From positions 31,190,091 to 31,254,090 of the forward strand of contig NC_053044.1 in NCBI RefSeq assembly GCF_003473485.1: a DNA stretch of 64,000 bases, written 5' to 3'. How positions within the stretch are numbered: position 1 is the stretch's first letter; every line of letters starts with the position of its first letter. Below are positions 49,229 through 62,339 of the stretch, one piece after another. The stretch comes from Medicago truncatula. Taxonomy: Eukaryota > Streptophyta > Magnoliopsida > Fabales > Fabaceae. A program made the position numbers and the translations under genes. The notes under the pieces were generated by a model. It was not told where the DNA came from, ran no database searches, and saw only the letters and a program-made list of their open reading frames with translations.

Positions 49229-52200
49229 TCAAGACAGATTCTTTTCACTTTCATTTGAATGATTTAATACCTCATCTTTTCTTTCTTTGTTCCTAACAGT
49301 GGATGCAATGCATCTTTCCTCGGACAAGTATCTCGTATCTTCACCATTAGACTGAGTGACCAAAGAAGAATGTTGACCTTCCTGCATTTCAGTATTAACG
49401 GTTCTTGGACCGCCATTTTGGTTCATATTAATATGTTCCCATATATGATCACTAAGTTTTGCGATATTATCCACTTGCAAGTCATCACGATTGGGATGAC
49501 AATTAAGATCTATCTTTCCAGCGCTGGACTCGCCAACCTCGACTTGACCTTTATTTAGTCCTCCTTCGTTTTCCAAAGGATTCGCGACTTCTCTTGATGC
49601 TCCCCCATTGGTATCTGACTCCTCAACTCTTTTGTGAATGTGTTCTTTTTTGGCTGCAGCATCTGCTTCACGCTCCGATTGGCGTTTCTTCTTGCGTAGC
49701 ATAAGGGTTTTAAACCGACGCTTCACGGTCGTACACACGTTGCAAGTACATGTTGGCTTGTGTCTCCCTTTTCCGCTTGGTGGCTGAATGCACACGATAC
49801 AAGAGCAGCCGGGACGGTGTCTAGGATGTTTAGTGGTGGCTCCAGCTGAGGAATCAGCAGGGCCCAAGAGATTTTCGCCTAAAACAGCTAAACTGGCAAG
49901 AGCGTCTAAGCCAGAAGGCTCGTGTTCTTGGATCAACTTGCTGTTTTCTACAATCCGTCGCTTCTTAAAATCTGTGAACACCAAATGTAACCAGAAGGAT
50001 TCAGGAATCATTGTTACTATACATACCAGAGAGGACAAACAGAATAAGCACTATATTAATGCTGATGCTGACACAATTCAGCGTGTCCAGATAATATTAT
50101 GAATGCAAAACTTGCATGATTGCGTCACACATTACAAAGATCTTATCAAAAACACGGACAGAAGGATCATACCTTTGCTGGATTTCAAAAGATTTTCTAA
50201 TTCCCTTGAGCTCAGCTCGTCCGGTGCGGAACATGAAGATCTGAAAGAACATGTGCACAAAAAAAATTGTAAAATATTTTATCACTATCTCATACAAAGA
50301 CTGGTCTAAATTCCAAAAAAGTTGTAATAATGATAATAATGGTGCACCTGCTTGTATCCCAGACATTTTCCAAACATGCCCAATTAGGAGGAAGAAGAGC
50401 ATCAACTGGTAACTTTCTCCATTTAGAGCAATCATCACATTGAGCCCACTGTTCCTTCGCCCTGGATGAAATAGTCAACATACTCAGAACACAAGTTTAA
50501 AATTTACTCACCACATCATCATCATAATTCCAAATGCTTTCATGAAGCATAAATAGGATCAAAGGAATGTCTGAAAGAGCTTATTTTAACTTAACACACA
50601 ACATAATCACATGGCTCGGTGTTTTGAAAATCCCGTGAAAACGGCTTACTCATAAACAGTGTTCGGATTATTATATGAAGTTTGCTATAAATATAATAGC
50701 TTCCACATATACATGCAGAATTTCTCCTCATTTTTTCTTCAACTGTAGAAACCAATCATACATAAGCACTTATACGACAAATGCTTATTTTATACTCTAG
50801 ATACAACTAACAGGATCCAGGAAAATATCAAACTGTTGCCGCTGTTTGAAGAAATTTATTGGTAAGACTGCCGTGTTTGTATGAACAGCTTAACTAAGAG
50901 TTTATCATATAAGTGCTTATGTATAAGCTATTTCAAAAACAAAAGATAAAATAAGGTCAAACTATTTTCATATAAGCTGCAAGTTGTTTTCATAAACTAT
51001 CATGTAGAGCTTATAGAAATAAGCTGAAAACAACTTATAAATTTGTCAAAAGCTATTTCCATAAACTCTATCAAACAGTCTCACGTGTGTTTATGTCAAT
51101 AGATAAGCTCAAATAAACCAATCCAGATATGCAAAATGTTTGGACTCTTACCCAGATGAAGAGGCACTGAATATTGTTCTCTTTCCAAAAACTGGGGGTT
51201 CCTATATGAAATGTAGCACAGTTGACACATAAATTAGCCATGTGATATAATTCAAACATGATGCTACAAACTATATCAGATTACATTCACACCTTACAAT
51301 AGCTAATGTAGAAAATAAAAATATGGATTGATTTGACATTGTAAGTTGTAACACTTACATCATATTCTTCAAATACTTGATCCTCAATTGTGACAATGCT
51401 TGGCTTGACACTGGGCGGTGGGCGAAGCAAGTCTTGTGCTTCTTCCCATGTAAGCCTCAACTCCATAGAATCATCATTACCAATAAGCAATCTCTTACTT
51501 TTAAGGCCAATATTTCGAGTCCTCTTCTTCTCTAAAGCTGAATTTTTTTGGTCCAGTGAATTATTGCTCGTCATCTCGCCATTTTCGGCTTTAAGCAAAC
51601 CAGCAGCTCCAGTAACCAAATGTGAAGGTTCTGGATGTCCATTTAAACGAAGTTCCCCGTTAGCATTTGGTGAACGGAGAAGATCGGCACAATTACTTCC
51701 TGATGGAAGATTCTCATTTCCACCAGAAAAGGTGTCTCCTTTTGCAGAACCGCCATTAGAATGTGCAGATGTAGAAGCATCCTATTAAGTTAAACAATGA
51801 CCATTAATCATATTCACCAACAACAAAAAGTAAAGATGTATAATTCGAAGAAAATACCATGGACAGTAAAATGGTTTTGTTGTGTGACCAACCTGCGTAT
51901 CTACGGAATTTGATGACTTTCTGAAACCCATAACAAGTTTTCCCCCAGGATCTATCCGACTAAATGTAACTGCAAAAGAGATATCATTTAAAAGAATCGT
52001 TACATCGAATTTGCTAGAAAATTTAGCCTCTCGAGTAAGAACAAATGAGGTTTGAATCTACATAGTAATCGATAAATAATATGCAACAGATCAATTCTAT
52101 AAGGACATGAATTCTTTCATTTCTCTTAAAGTTTGACATGAATAATAATTCAAATGCAAAATTTTAATAGAATAAGTGTGCAAAGTAGAGTTCCCTAGAT

Positions 52201-55200
52201 TGATGCATATTGCATACCGGTATCACCAGCACGTAAATCCATGGCCTGTATGCAAGGGGTCACACCCTCCAATACGTACATCCGGCTGTTGTTATTAGGC
52301 CAAAATCTGAATTGAAAAGTCCATTCATTACCCTTCACATCTTGGACCCGCAAAGGAAGACCTTCGGAGTGTGTAATATGAGGAAAATATGCCTGCAATT
52401 TTGTAAGAAGTCCAAATTATAGGGTGAAAGACACGACTTATTAACTTGAAAAAAGAAGAAAAACAACTACAGAAATCAGTTCCATACTCATTCAGATAAA
52501 GATAAAAAAAGGAAATACTGAAAACAAGGAATTAAAGAAAATAAAACTATAGACAAACCTCAGCACAGGCTTTTGGGAGAACAAGACGACCAATCCGACC
52601 TGCATCACTTGCACTCAACACCTTCTCAAATAATGGCACTACTGTGGACTTCAAACTGTTAATCATTACATCAAGGGAAACTTTTGACAAATCGACTTTA
52701 TGTTTTTATTACTATAGATGTTCAAAAAAAGTATAAATTATGAGAGGGATCAAGTTACTCCAAGGTTAACTCTGAGCATAGTTACTCTATTTAATAACTC
52801 GTTGTAAACATTGAATTTTATCAATCCAACCATCAAATTAAACACTCTTATTGAGTAGGTCAACACTCAACTCAACAAACTTTCAAAAAAATTAAAACCA
52901 TCTGATACTTCATCAAGGAACTTCAAATTGACGCACGCATACTAAGCTTTTTAAAAGTAAGAGTAAATACCAGTTTTCATATTACATAGCTACAAATTTC
53001 TGATTTATATGAAATTGTGGATGGTTGAGCAATAATATAATACGATAATAATCAATGTTTTAACAAGTGAAACTCAATGTTTATAATGAGCGAGTATATT
53101 AACTCTGCTCAGAGTTACTCCCAGAATATCTTGATCTTATCCTCTAAAATGATAAATGTCAGTATAAAGGATACTCTCCAGACAAACGCTCCAGCTCCTG
53201 GTCCGTAATCCTAGGCCAATATCTAGGAAGTAACTGATTCTTGCCCCTCCCATCACCAGGAGGCCGGGCAATACGTGGTTGAGAAAGTGTCCCTTTTTCG
53301 GTTTCTATATTCATGGTAAGGCCAGTCTTCAACAGTTTGGGTAATATAGGACGAGATCTTGGCCCTTGATGAAAAGGAGGAGATACTTTTCCCTCAAGTC
53401 TTCCGTCTGTAGTCTCTCCACCAGATGGTGGGAAAGAGTTGTTCCCTGATGGGTTTCCCAAACACATATTCAAAGACGGCCTCGCATTTGATTCATGCAT
53501 GTTTTTAATCTCCCATGTTGGTCTATTATTTTCTAATGTAGCAAAAGTTAATGACTGAACAGGCGGCTTAATCACATTTGAAAATCCAGTATCCCCTTCC
53601 CTGAATGAAGGCCTAACTTCTGGATTGTTTTTCCCATTAGATGTAATCATGTTGTTTATCGGAGCATGACTCATATGGATAGATTCACTGGCTTCAACTA
53701 CTCTGCATAATTGCATAAGCTTTCCTTCATCAACATTACTCATAAACAGTCCGCTGTCAAAATGAGCAGAATGAATATCCCTTGCATTATTTTGGGTTGA
53801 TGAAACGGGCCATTTAGGATTTTCAGTATTACGAATCTGCAAAAAAATAAAAAATATCAAATAAAAGAAACATATGAAACTGTGGCATAGAATCAAACAA
53901 CATGATAAACATTGCTTCAAAAATATTGCTGGTTGGGTATGTCAAGTAACTGCACTGACAGAATACCAAGGCTAAGAGCCGCTAAAGAGAACCAACGATC
54001 AAGCAGCAATAACTTGTTGAACATAATTAGAAAAATAAAGCTAGATTAGCTTATTTGAGCTTATCTACTGGCATAAGCACTTGTGAAACTGTTTAAGAGA
54101 GCTTATCCTAATAAGTGGGGTTGGGTACATAGATCAAATTACGCCATAATGTTCTATCATAAACCAAATTTCGATACAAGTCACAAAATGCTGATCCATA
54201 TCACTAAAATAATCACAAAGGATAATCCTGGTGGTCAATATCGTATGCAATAATGTGATAAAAATCTAATAATTTAGACATGAGCGTAAAAAATAGAAGC
54301 AGAACAAGATTTAGCTACAAACAAGACAGAACAAAACTGTTTGCATTAAACAAAAATTAACCATAGGTTACAAATGGGAAAAAAAAAACAACAGGGCAAT
54401 ATCTAGATTAAACTTACCATATTTAGTTGGGAAGTATTTACACAGCTAACACAACCTATACCACCGAAGTCAAGATACTCGAACAGAGATTTAGATACTA
54501 CGCATCCACTGTGGATAGGCTGCAAAACCAAGTCCAACAGATTTCAATGACTGAGGAAAGAAAGAGAATGTCAAGCTAGAATTCAAAGGAAAAAAAAAAC
54601 ATCACTTTACCTTGTTGCAAAAGTTACACTCTCGCCAACCAGTTTGTTGACGATGGAATTTATTACAAAAAACTGAACTCTCAAAGGGAGATCTAGAACA
54701 CATGAAGTGAAAATAAAGAATTAATAAATCAATTAGTACTCATCAAAATGCATGGTAAGATAACCAAAAGTATAAGAGAGGGAATTTATATTACCTAGAG
54801 AAAACTATGCATAAGTTCTATTTGGATTAATGGAAAATTTTATAGTAAAAATATTCTTACAATTCTGCAAATACATGATACAACTACACATTGCAGGGTA
54901 GTGTGGAATTTTTTTTGTGCTAACGCTCCGGTTCATAGGGGAAGGGGACCCTAGTAATCTTCGGCTAGGAGGTAGGTAAATCTGACCAATAATTGTTTTA
55001 CCTAGGAATTGAATTCGGGTTCTCCTAAACGGTTCGCCCTTAGGTGGAGCTCATTAACCACTTGAGCTCAATCACTTGGTTAGGGTATTGTGGAGTTGAT
55101 CAGCAGTTACATGTAATTTGTGCTTGTTTTTAGCAAAAATACAAGCATTAAACTTATTTATCTTAAATCTAATTAATATCCTATCATAAATTAACCATTT

Positions 55201-56143
55201 GATGGAAGTATCTAAAAGAAAAAAATAAAATCAAGTTGACTGGATCACATATCTATCACACACGAGGGGTCTAGATCTTTTGCTATTAACACCTATACAG
55301 TTAAGCATTTAATACAATTAATATAATCTAAAAAAGGAAATATATTTGTCATATTGGCATCTAAAATTACCATATATTCTTATACTTACAATGTGTCAAG
55401 GTTGCCACTCTTCCATTCCTCCATAAATCTAGCATAACAGGAAAAAAGCCAAAAAATCAGTCAACAGAATATCTGAAATAAAAATGAAATACTTACATAT
55501 ATTAAAATTAAAATATACTACAAACAAATAAAAATACTTATTTCACAATTTACTACAAACATTAATATCCTATCATCTAATTTATTCATTAGGAATATTT
55601 CCCAAATTAGATACATTGAACCTCGTCATCAAACAACAATAAGTACAATATTTCCCATTCCTACATCCTACTCATACTTTCACAATACACAATCAAAACA
55701 TATTCTTATCAAATTATAGTAGAAATATTGTTCTTTGAATTGTGCACTTAATGTTATTGACAAAAATGTACTTACATTTAAAAAAAAATCATAATAATGT
55801 TAGTGACTAAAATGTGAGCTGTTTGGTTATAATAAGCACAAACAAACACAACCAGAAAATCCCGGAATGGTAAGAAAGGATATAGTTGAACATTACATAT
55901 CCAATTAAATTATCAAAATCCCAAAAAAATTAAGATTCAATAACAAAAATCAATTAACACATGAAACAAAATCATTATCCCCAAAACTAAAATTAGAATC
56001 TAATCATAGCAAAATCAAAGAAAAGGGATTGAAATTTACCCGCACTTGAAGCAAAGTTGAGCAAATCCACCAGATCGTAAACCCCACCCTTTCTTCCATT
56101 CATGAACACACGAACCATTCACCATACCAATGTCAGAACCCAT
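49229..56143 (-). CDS. VAL1: B3/CW-domain transcriptional repressor, VAL1/HSI2-like
   Basis: VAL proteins bind RY elements through B3 and recruit chromatin silencing to shut down the embryo programme after germination. I placed 13 exons: 56143-56040, 55428-55390, 54692-54611, 54519-54418, 53836-53175, 52655-52559, 52392-52218, 51969-51893, 51781-51359, 51201-51152, 50461-50348, 50240-50173 and 49971-49229. All phases agree and give 911 residues. Residues 1-110 form the Cys/His-rich PHD-like region ([20 protein letters not shown]). The B3 domain spans about 334-440 ([20 protein letters not shown]). The CW zinc finger is near 605-650 ([16 protein letters not shown]). A Cys cluster lies near 716-744, and the EAR repression motif IDLN is at 818-821. 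The CW domain together with EAR favours VAL1 or VAL2 over VAL3. The exact paralogue is uncertain. Confidence 0.92.
54911..55081 (-). mobile_element. SINE in intron 2 of the VAL-like gene
   Basis: Read on the minus strand it begins with an A-box-like 'tgagctcaagtggttaatga', then 'aattcaattcctagg' in the B-box position, and ends in an A-run. It is flanked by agggtagtgtggaatt and agggtattgtggagtt, a 16-bp target duplication with two mismatches. A relative lies at 59169-59339. Confidence 0.78.
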
Positions 56144-56489
56144 CAATCAAAATTCCAAATTTCAGCTGAAAAATACCCAAAACCAAAGTCAAAATCAAAT
56201 CAAAATCTTTTTGACCCATAATCCTCAAACTCATTAATAACTCACATCCATGCATAAAGTTACAAAATTTACATCAAAAACAATAAAGGGTCAACAAAAA
56301 AAAAAATCCAAAAAAAAAAAACATTAACCAAGACATCCTTTGACTTGGTTCACCCACAAAAAAAATAACCTAGGATTTAGGATAATGGGTCGTTAACATG
56401 AACTAAAAAAAACATAAATTTGTGTTTTTTTTTATAATATGCTCAAATCTATGTAATCAAAAGATTAATCTAAGACATAAGCAATGAGG

Positions 56490-56625
56490 TGTAGAAGAAG
56501 AAATTGACCTGGGTTTTTAGAGAGAGAAAACGTGAAGTGGGTATGGGATTTGATGAGGGAGAGAGTCTGTAGAGAGAGAAAGAGGAGAGAGAGTGTTTGT
56601 GTGTGAGTGCATGCAAAGTAACAGA
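56490..56625 (-). promoter_or_regulatory. CT-rich leader region of the VAL-like gene
   Basis: The minus strand is a run of CTCTCT and TTTCTC words interrupted by short sequence, 350-480 bases upstream of the start codon. Such pyrimidine tracts are common in plant leaders and core promoters. A leader intron before the ATG is possible but not proven. Confidence 0.4.
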
Positions 56626-58478
56626 TGCATAAAATGCATGCACGACACAAGACACTTACATACACACCCCACCGCTATAACCTTAATTAACTCATTCACT
56701 CAAACAAACAATGTAACCAAAATTTATGTTTTGGTTTTTAAACTGATTTTTTTTTTAGTTTGAGGAGATTGATAATGTTACATGCTAGTTTTTATGGGTG
56801 TGTGTGTACTTGTGAATGTGACTTGGGGGACTAGTTGTAGTTGTCTCATCCTTGAGTTCATTGGGATTATTAGGTGAAACATGTGTTTGTGGTTTCATTG
56901 CACATGTTACATGTAGGTGAGGTGGCATTTTAAAACATAAAAAATTAAAGGGTTTGTGATTTTTATATTGGTATTGTTTTTGCTAGGAGTATATTAATGA
57001 TGGGCAATGGAGTAAAAAGGTTTTGGTTGTGAAATGCATGTCATAGTTAATGTTATGTCTATTCCTCTCATCTCATCTACCGCCTTACTATGTATGTTTA
57101 TCTTTGTATGTATTTGATTTGGTTCGGTTTAGATTGTTTTCTCGAAAAACTTAATTTGAGTAAGTATAATTTGAATTAGGTTGGTGCAATTGTATGAGTC
57201 TATGAGACTTAACTCGAATATATTAAGCATCAAGTAATGAAGAAGTATGGTCTAGAAAGAGTAAACTAACCATTTTGAGAAACACATATGTATTTCTATT
57301 ATTTTGCACACCACATTTAAATTTGATAAAAGCTTCCACATATCTAACGATTCAGTTACGATGGCTCGCGCCACTTACCCAAGAATGATCGCAACGATCA
57401 CTTCAGTGAAAATATCAAAGGATTTAAGGGTATTCAAATCAACTTATTTTGTAAATTGGGGTTCATCATTAAAGTATGATTATTGATTACTCCACTTATT
57501 TATCGGTTATTTGCTCACAATCTACCTTATTTTAGAATTATAATGTTTATACATCACACTCCCCTAGCTTGAAGGAGAGTACAATCAGAGAAGTGAAATT
57601 TAGGCACTTGACGTGATGCTCACATCATCAACTTTGAAAGTCAACTCTATAGTAAATGAAAATAATGTATTTTTTTTTTTTTAGATTTTATAAATATGTT
57701 TTTTAATTTTTTTAAATATCAATTCGATTGAATGAACCAAATCAAACTACCTCATTTTTCATCGGTTTGATTTTTTTTCTCATTCATATTACCAGAAGAG
57801 TTCAATAGTGTTCTTCACTTCTTTCTTCTTGACTCGAAACTACAACTCAATAAATATAAATGAAATATCTTACTAACTAAACTGCACTTCATTGTCATTC
57901 ATCGGTTTGATTTAATTCACACTTTATGAAAATGTAATAAAAAAAATCAAATCAAAATTGTATTAAACGGGCTATTTTCTAATAGTTCAAATTTTCTCTC
58001 TAAAGTATCCAAACAAAATTGAGCCGTTTCACCTTAAATTATTGTAACATATTAATTACAACTACCTAAACTCTTACCATCTACAATACATTATAAACAA
58101 AAATTAAATTAGATGAGGATAAATTTATTAATTTAGAGATAATATCATTTGATACTCACACACGTAATTGCAAAATATTGAATTAATATGTTCAATCTAA
58201 TAATATTAATTGAAAAATTATATGATAAAGTCATGAGAATGATTTTTCTGGTGAATATTATCGGTATCTTAAGGACGAGACAAACCTTCATTTTTAAATT
58301 TCTTATGCACCATTCAACACCCATTCAAACACTTCTGCAATAAAAAATTTCCTTTTATATAATATCATTAATGCATCGGCCAATAATTCCAATATGCAAC
58401 GAAGACTCGTATACTTCACTGATTAATCAACCATATACAAGAATATCACTTCTTTCAAAATTTATATATATGTATGTA

Positions 58479-58519
<41 letters not shown>
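56626..58519. other. Intergenic, nothing recognised
   Basis: Upstream region of the VAL-like gene followed by AT-rich sequence. The small frames at 57304-57486 and 58371-58586 show no motif; the latter reads through a TA repeat. Confidence 0.4.
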
Positions 58520-58522
<3 letters not shown>

Positions 58523-58525
<3 letters not shown>

Positions 58526-58795
58526 GTTTGCTAGTACGCACCCGTTAGTTTTTATGTGGAAGTGTTTTAGCAAAGTTACATCTTAAGGTGTATTTAACCA
58601 CTTTTTAGTTATTCACTTGCTAAAATACTCCTTCTAAAAACTAAGTGGGTGTAGGATTTGCTAGAACACACCCACTTGTTTTTGTTACAAGGTGTGTTAT
58701 AGCAACATACACTTTAAGATGTATTTATTAACTTTTTAGTTATAACTTGCTAAAACACTCCCACATAAAAACTATTAGGTGTGTTCTAGCAAATC
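58523..58795. mobile_element. Nested inverted-repeat MITE between TA repeats
   Basis: The left end ggtttgctagtacgcaccc with 'tttttatgtgg' is mirrored at the right by 'ccacataaaaac' and 'gtgtgttctagcaaatc'. The middle contains a second, similar pair ('ctaagtgggtgtaggatttg' and 'acacacccacttg'), so one copy seems inserted in or duplicated within another. (TA)n arrays flank both sides (58489-58522 and 58797-58820), as expected for a TA-targeting element. Confidence 0.7.
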
Positions 58796-58820
58796 TATAT
58801 ATATATATATATATATATAT

Positions 58821-59168
58821 AACATATGTTGCCTCTTCTTTTCATCCGAAGAGTGTCTGGGATATAAGGAGTACTCATTTTATGTCTCTCTTTGTATTTT
58901 AGGATCATAGTCGTGGAAGACTATTAACAATGAATTCAAATACTTTTAATATACTTGATAAATCAACATGTTGTAGAAATCCTTAGGTTACTAAGATTTT
59001 AAATTTAAGGTTTGATAATTTTTTTTTTAAATATCTTAGTGGCGAGAATCACGGCCTTAAGTGCAGAGAAATGAACAATCACAACACTTGAGACATTTGC
59101 ACAACTACTAACTAAGTGGTATTTATATTGTTGTTATTGTTATTTATAGAATATTTGTTTTACTATTA
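58821..59168. other. Intergenic, nothing recognised
   Basis: Short AT-rich spacer between a MITE and a SINE; no gene seen. Confidence 0.4.
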
Positions 59169-59339
59169 AATTTTTTTGGTGTTAACCATTCGGTTCTCAG
59201 CCTTGGCAATCCAGACTTTGATCTGGAGGTAATTATAGTTTGGCAATAATTGTTTTATCCAAGAATTGAACTCAATTTCTCTTCAACAATTATTTATTGG
59301 TGGAGCTCATTAACCAATTGAGCTTAATTGTTTGGTTTA
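59169..59339 (-). mobile_element. SINE, same family as 54911-55081
   Basis: On the minus strand it carries 'gagctcaattggttaatgag' style A-box text and 'gagttcaattcttgg' in the B-box position, then an A-run at the 3' end. It is flanked by ttttactatta on both sides (59158-59168 and 59340-59350), an 11-bp target duplication. Confidence 0.75.
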
Positions 59340-59593
59340 TTTTACTATTATGTTTAAATATAGTATCTAAAATAAATGTCATATATGATTTATTATTAAA
59401 TTAATTCCAAAATTTAATGAATTCAATTTTTTGTTAACAGAAAGTCCAAAGACTCCCCACAACGGTACCCACGCCCACCATATACCATCATGATGATGTG
59501 CTTGAGTTTACATCATATGAAAAAGTCAAGATTATATTTATATTATCAATTTGCATAGTCAAAAGTTATCTGCTTGGTTGCATGTTTTATTTT

Positions 59594-60044
59594 GGTTAAA
59601 TTATATTTTTGGTCCTCTAACTATTTAATTGGTATCGGATTGGTCCTCTAACTAAAAATTGATTTATTTCGGTCCTCTAAGTTTCTCACTGTTACTAGAT
59701 TTATTCCTTTCTGTTAGTTTTATTCAAATAAACGTTAGAGTTTCTGTTATGTGGATCCTCTAACTTTATTTATTAATATCATTTTGGTTCTATGCCTTGT
59801 TAAAGTATTATGATTAAATAGTGACTGATATTATTGATAATTGTTATGGTTCATATGTATGTGTGAAATAGAAGGTCAGGTACCCACATAACACAAACCC
59901 TAACGTTTATTTGAATAAAACTAACAGAAAGGACTAAATGTAGTAACAGTGAGAAACTTAGAGGACCGAAATAAATCATTTTTTAATTAGAGGACCAATT
60001 CGATACCAATTAAATAGTTAGAGGACCAAAAAGGTAATTAAGCC
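59594..60044. mobile_element. Inverted-repeat MITE with 9-bp target duplication
   Basis: The 451-bp element has long arms built around 'tttggtcctctaacta' on the left and 'tagttagaggaccaaaa' on the right. It is flanked by ttttatttt on both sides (59585-59593 and 60045-60053). The structure matches the other Mutator-like MITEs in the window but the sequence is a different family. Confidence 0.82.
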
Positions 60045-60053
60045 TTTTATTTT

Positions 60054-60801
60054 TTGAAAAAACTGTTTTGGTTGCATTGTGCTACAAGGAATGTGATGAT
60101 AAGCAAAGGACGGAAAAAAGAATATTATCAAGTCAATTTGATGACATATATATATTTGGAAGAAGAAGAAAAATACTATTAGTTGTAGGGGTAAAACTCT
60201 GCTGACAAATTTAAATCCACAAAATTTAAATCGCGATATTCATTAGGAGGAATCAAGTTACCTACCAAACATTCGTATCATGTTGTCATACAATGGTGTG
60301 AGTGTGTCTTTAATTTTTTTTTGGTAAAGTAATGTATCTTTAAGCGCAAACATCCAATGATCGAACCTAGATCAAATTAAGAGATCAAAATATATGCAGC
60401 TTGTGTAACTGTGTTAACAAAACATTATTTGTGTAGTCTTTGTAATAGCGGTTAGAGTTACTACATTACTCTTGTCAAGTTTTTTTTTTTTTATCTTATT
60501 ACATAAATATAAAGGGAAAGAAATTGAATTGAGAGGGACATGGTAGTACAATTGTAAAAATATCCCTAATTATACTAATTACGAACCATTTTAAAGTTAT
60601 TGATGGGTTTGTGACGTGTGATAATGGAACAATTGCATGAAAATTAAACTCACCTTCCATAAATCTCTTATTTATTTACATTTTTATGCAAAATTTACCT
60701 TAATCAATACGCATAGTTGCAAGGCTGAAACACATCAAAAAACTGTTTATCAGTGCGTACATTGCAGGAGGGGGGGACATGTTTATTGTTCCTTCTTTTC
60801 T
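60054..60801. other. 3' flank of the last gene, nothing else recognised
   Basis: AT-rich sequence. The plus-strand frame at 60637-61035 mostly overlaps the last coding exon of the minus-strand gene and is its shadow. Confidence 0.4.
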
Positions 60802-62257
60802 CTAAATATGATGAGAAATTATATGGCTACTACCAGGTCCGATGAAGGTGTTATTCCTTCTGGATGTTGTACAAGCTCCATTCAATACCTTCTGAACACG
60901 CAGATGAAAGACGTAGCTTTCAAACATCACCTTACCCGACGACACGAAAATTTGATTGTTAATATGTTTTCCATTCACTCTGTTTCTTCCTTCAGGTGGA
61001 CTAATTTTCATTTCTGTATAAAGAAAAAAGAATAGCAGGCATAAGGAAACCAAAACTGATTTGCATTTTCAAAACAGTCAGAGAAAAATATAGGAGGAAT
61101 TACATCGATAGAGCCAATGAAATGCATACCTTCGTTTGTAATTTTACATTTAAGGGGAGTTTCTGTTTCAGCATCACAATTGCTCCTGTTGAAATTTTCA
61201 ATTTCCTTATCATATATCTCGTAATATGTATGATGAGATTGAGTATTGACTATTGACACCAGCATCTAAGCCAAGAGATAAAAATATAGAAATTAAAAGT
61301 AGTCATACTTTCTGTTATCTTCCTGGCTTTCTTCATGTTTGTCAGGTATCTTCAGTGAGGAGGATATCTCCTCCACATGAACAGGAGAATCAGACGTTTC
61401 GTTACACTCTGTTGTCTTAGGTTTTGTGTCTGCTGTGCCTTCACTTTCTTGCGCATGATTATCGGAAGCTGGAGCATCTACTTCCATTTTCTTTTCTGAG
61501 GATAATTCATTATCTCCCATGAAAGTATCTTCTTGCTCAAAAAAATTGTGTCTGTCTTTTTTCAATTTCACATGTCTCTCCCCTTTGGTCGCACTTCCCT
61601 GTACTGACATATCATTAGATGAAGTCTCACAATGAAAACCACCATTGTCTTGAGGCCCTTCTTTGAACTGAAAATCTGAAGATAAACTTGGCCCGGTCGG
61701 CGAGGATGGGAAACTCGGGAGTGGAGTTGAACAATCAAATGCAAACTTTTCCGAGGTAAAACTGGGAGGAGGTGAATCTGCCATACTGGCAGAATTTTTA
61801 GATCCACCAAAGGAAGGACTAGCCTTGTATCCAGGGGTAGTAAAGACGCTAAAAGGATCTTCAGGTCTAGTCTTGCAGCCGAAGACTGAAAAATTTGCCT
61901 CTAAATCTTGATAGAATGAAGTGGTAACAGAACTTCTATCAACAGAAGCATATATTTCCTCAAACTGCCAGCTATTTTGTGCACCAATCTCTTCTTGGAG
62001 AATAGAGTTTGAGTAATGAGGAGGTTTTCGCTTTGATGGATTTGACCGACTTCTGTTCTTATCTTCGTCCGTGCTGTACTTATGCTTGGGGCTTGCGAAA
62101 ACCTTTTTATGTTTTCTTCTGTTCTCTCCTGTCACTATTGATGGTGAATGCACGACGTACTCACCCCTCCCTGACATAAAATATAGACATTCCAATTAAG
62201 ATTGGTAGTCGTACCAATGCCTTATGATGGAACTATTTATCATATATGTCCATCCAG

Positions 62258-62339
<82 letters not shown>

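Noticed and set aside
58371..58586. Open frame containing many Tyr-Ile repeats
   Set aside because: It is produced by reading through a TA microsatellite.
60931..60940. Splice donor GTAAGG ending an exon at 60936
   Set aside because: The reading frame continues without a break to the stop at 60802, and no suitable acceptor follows within a realistic distance.
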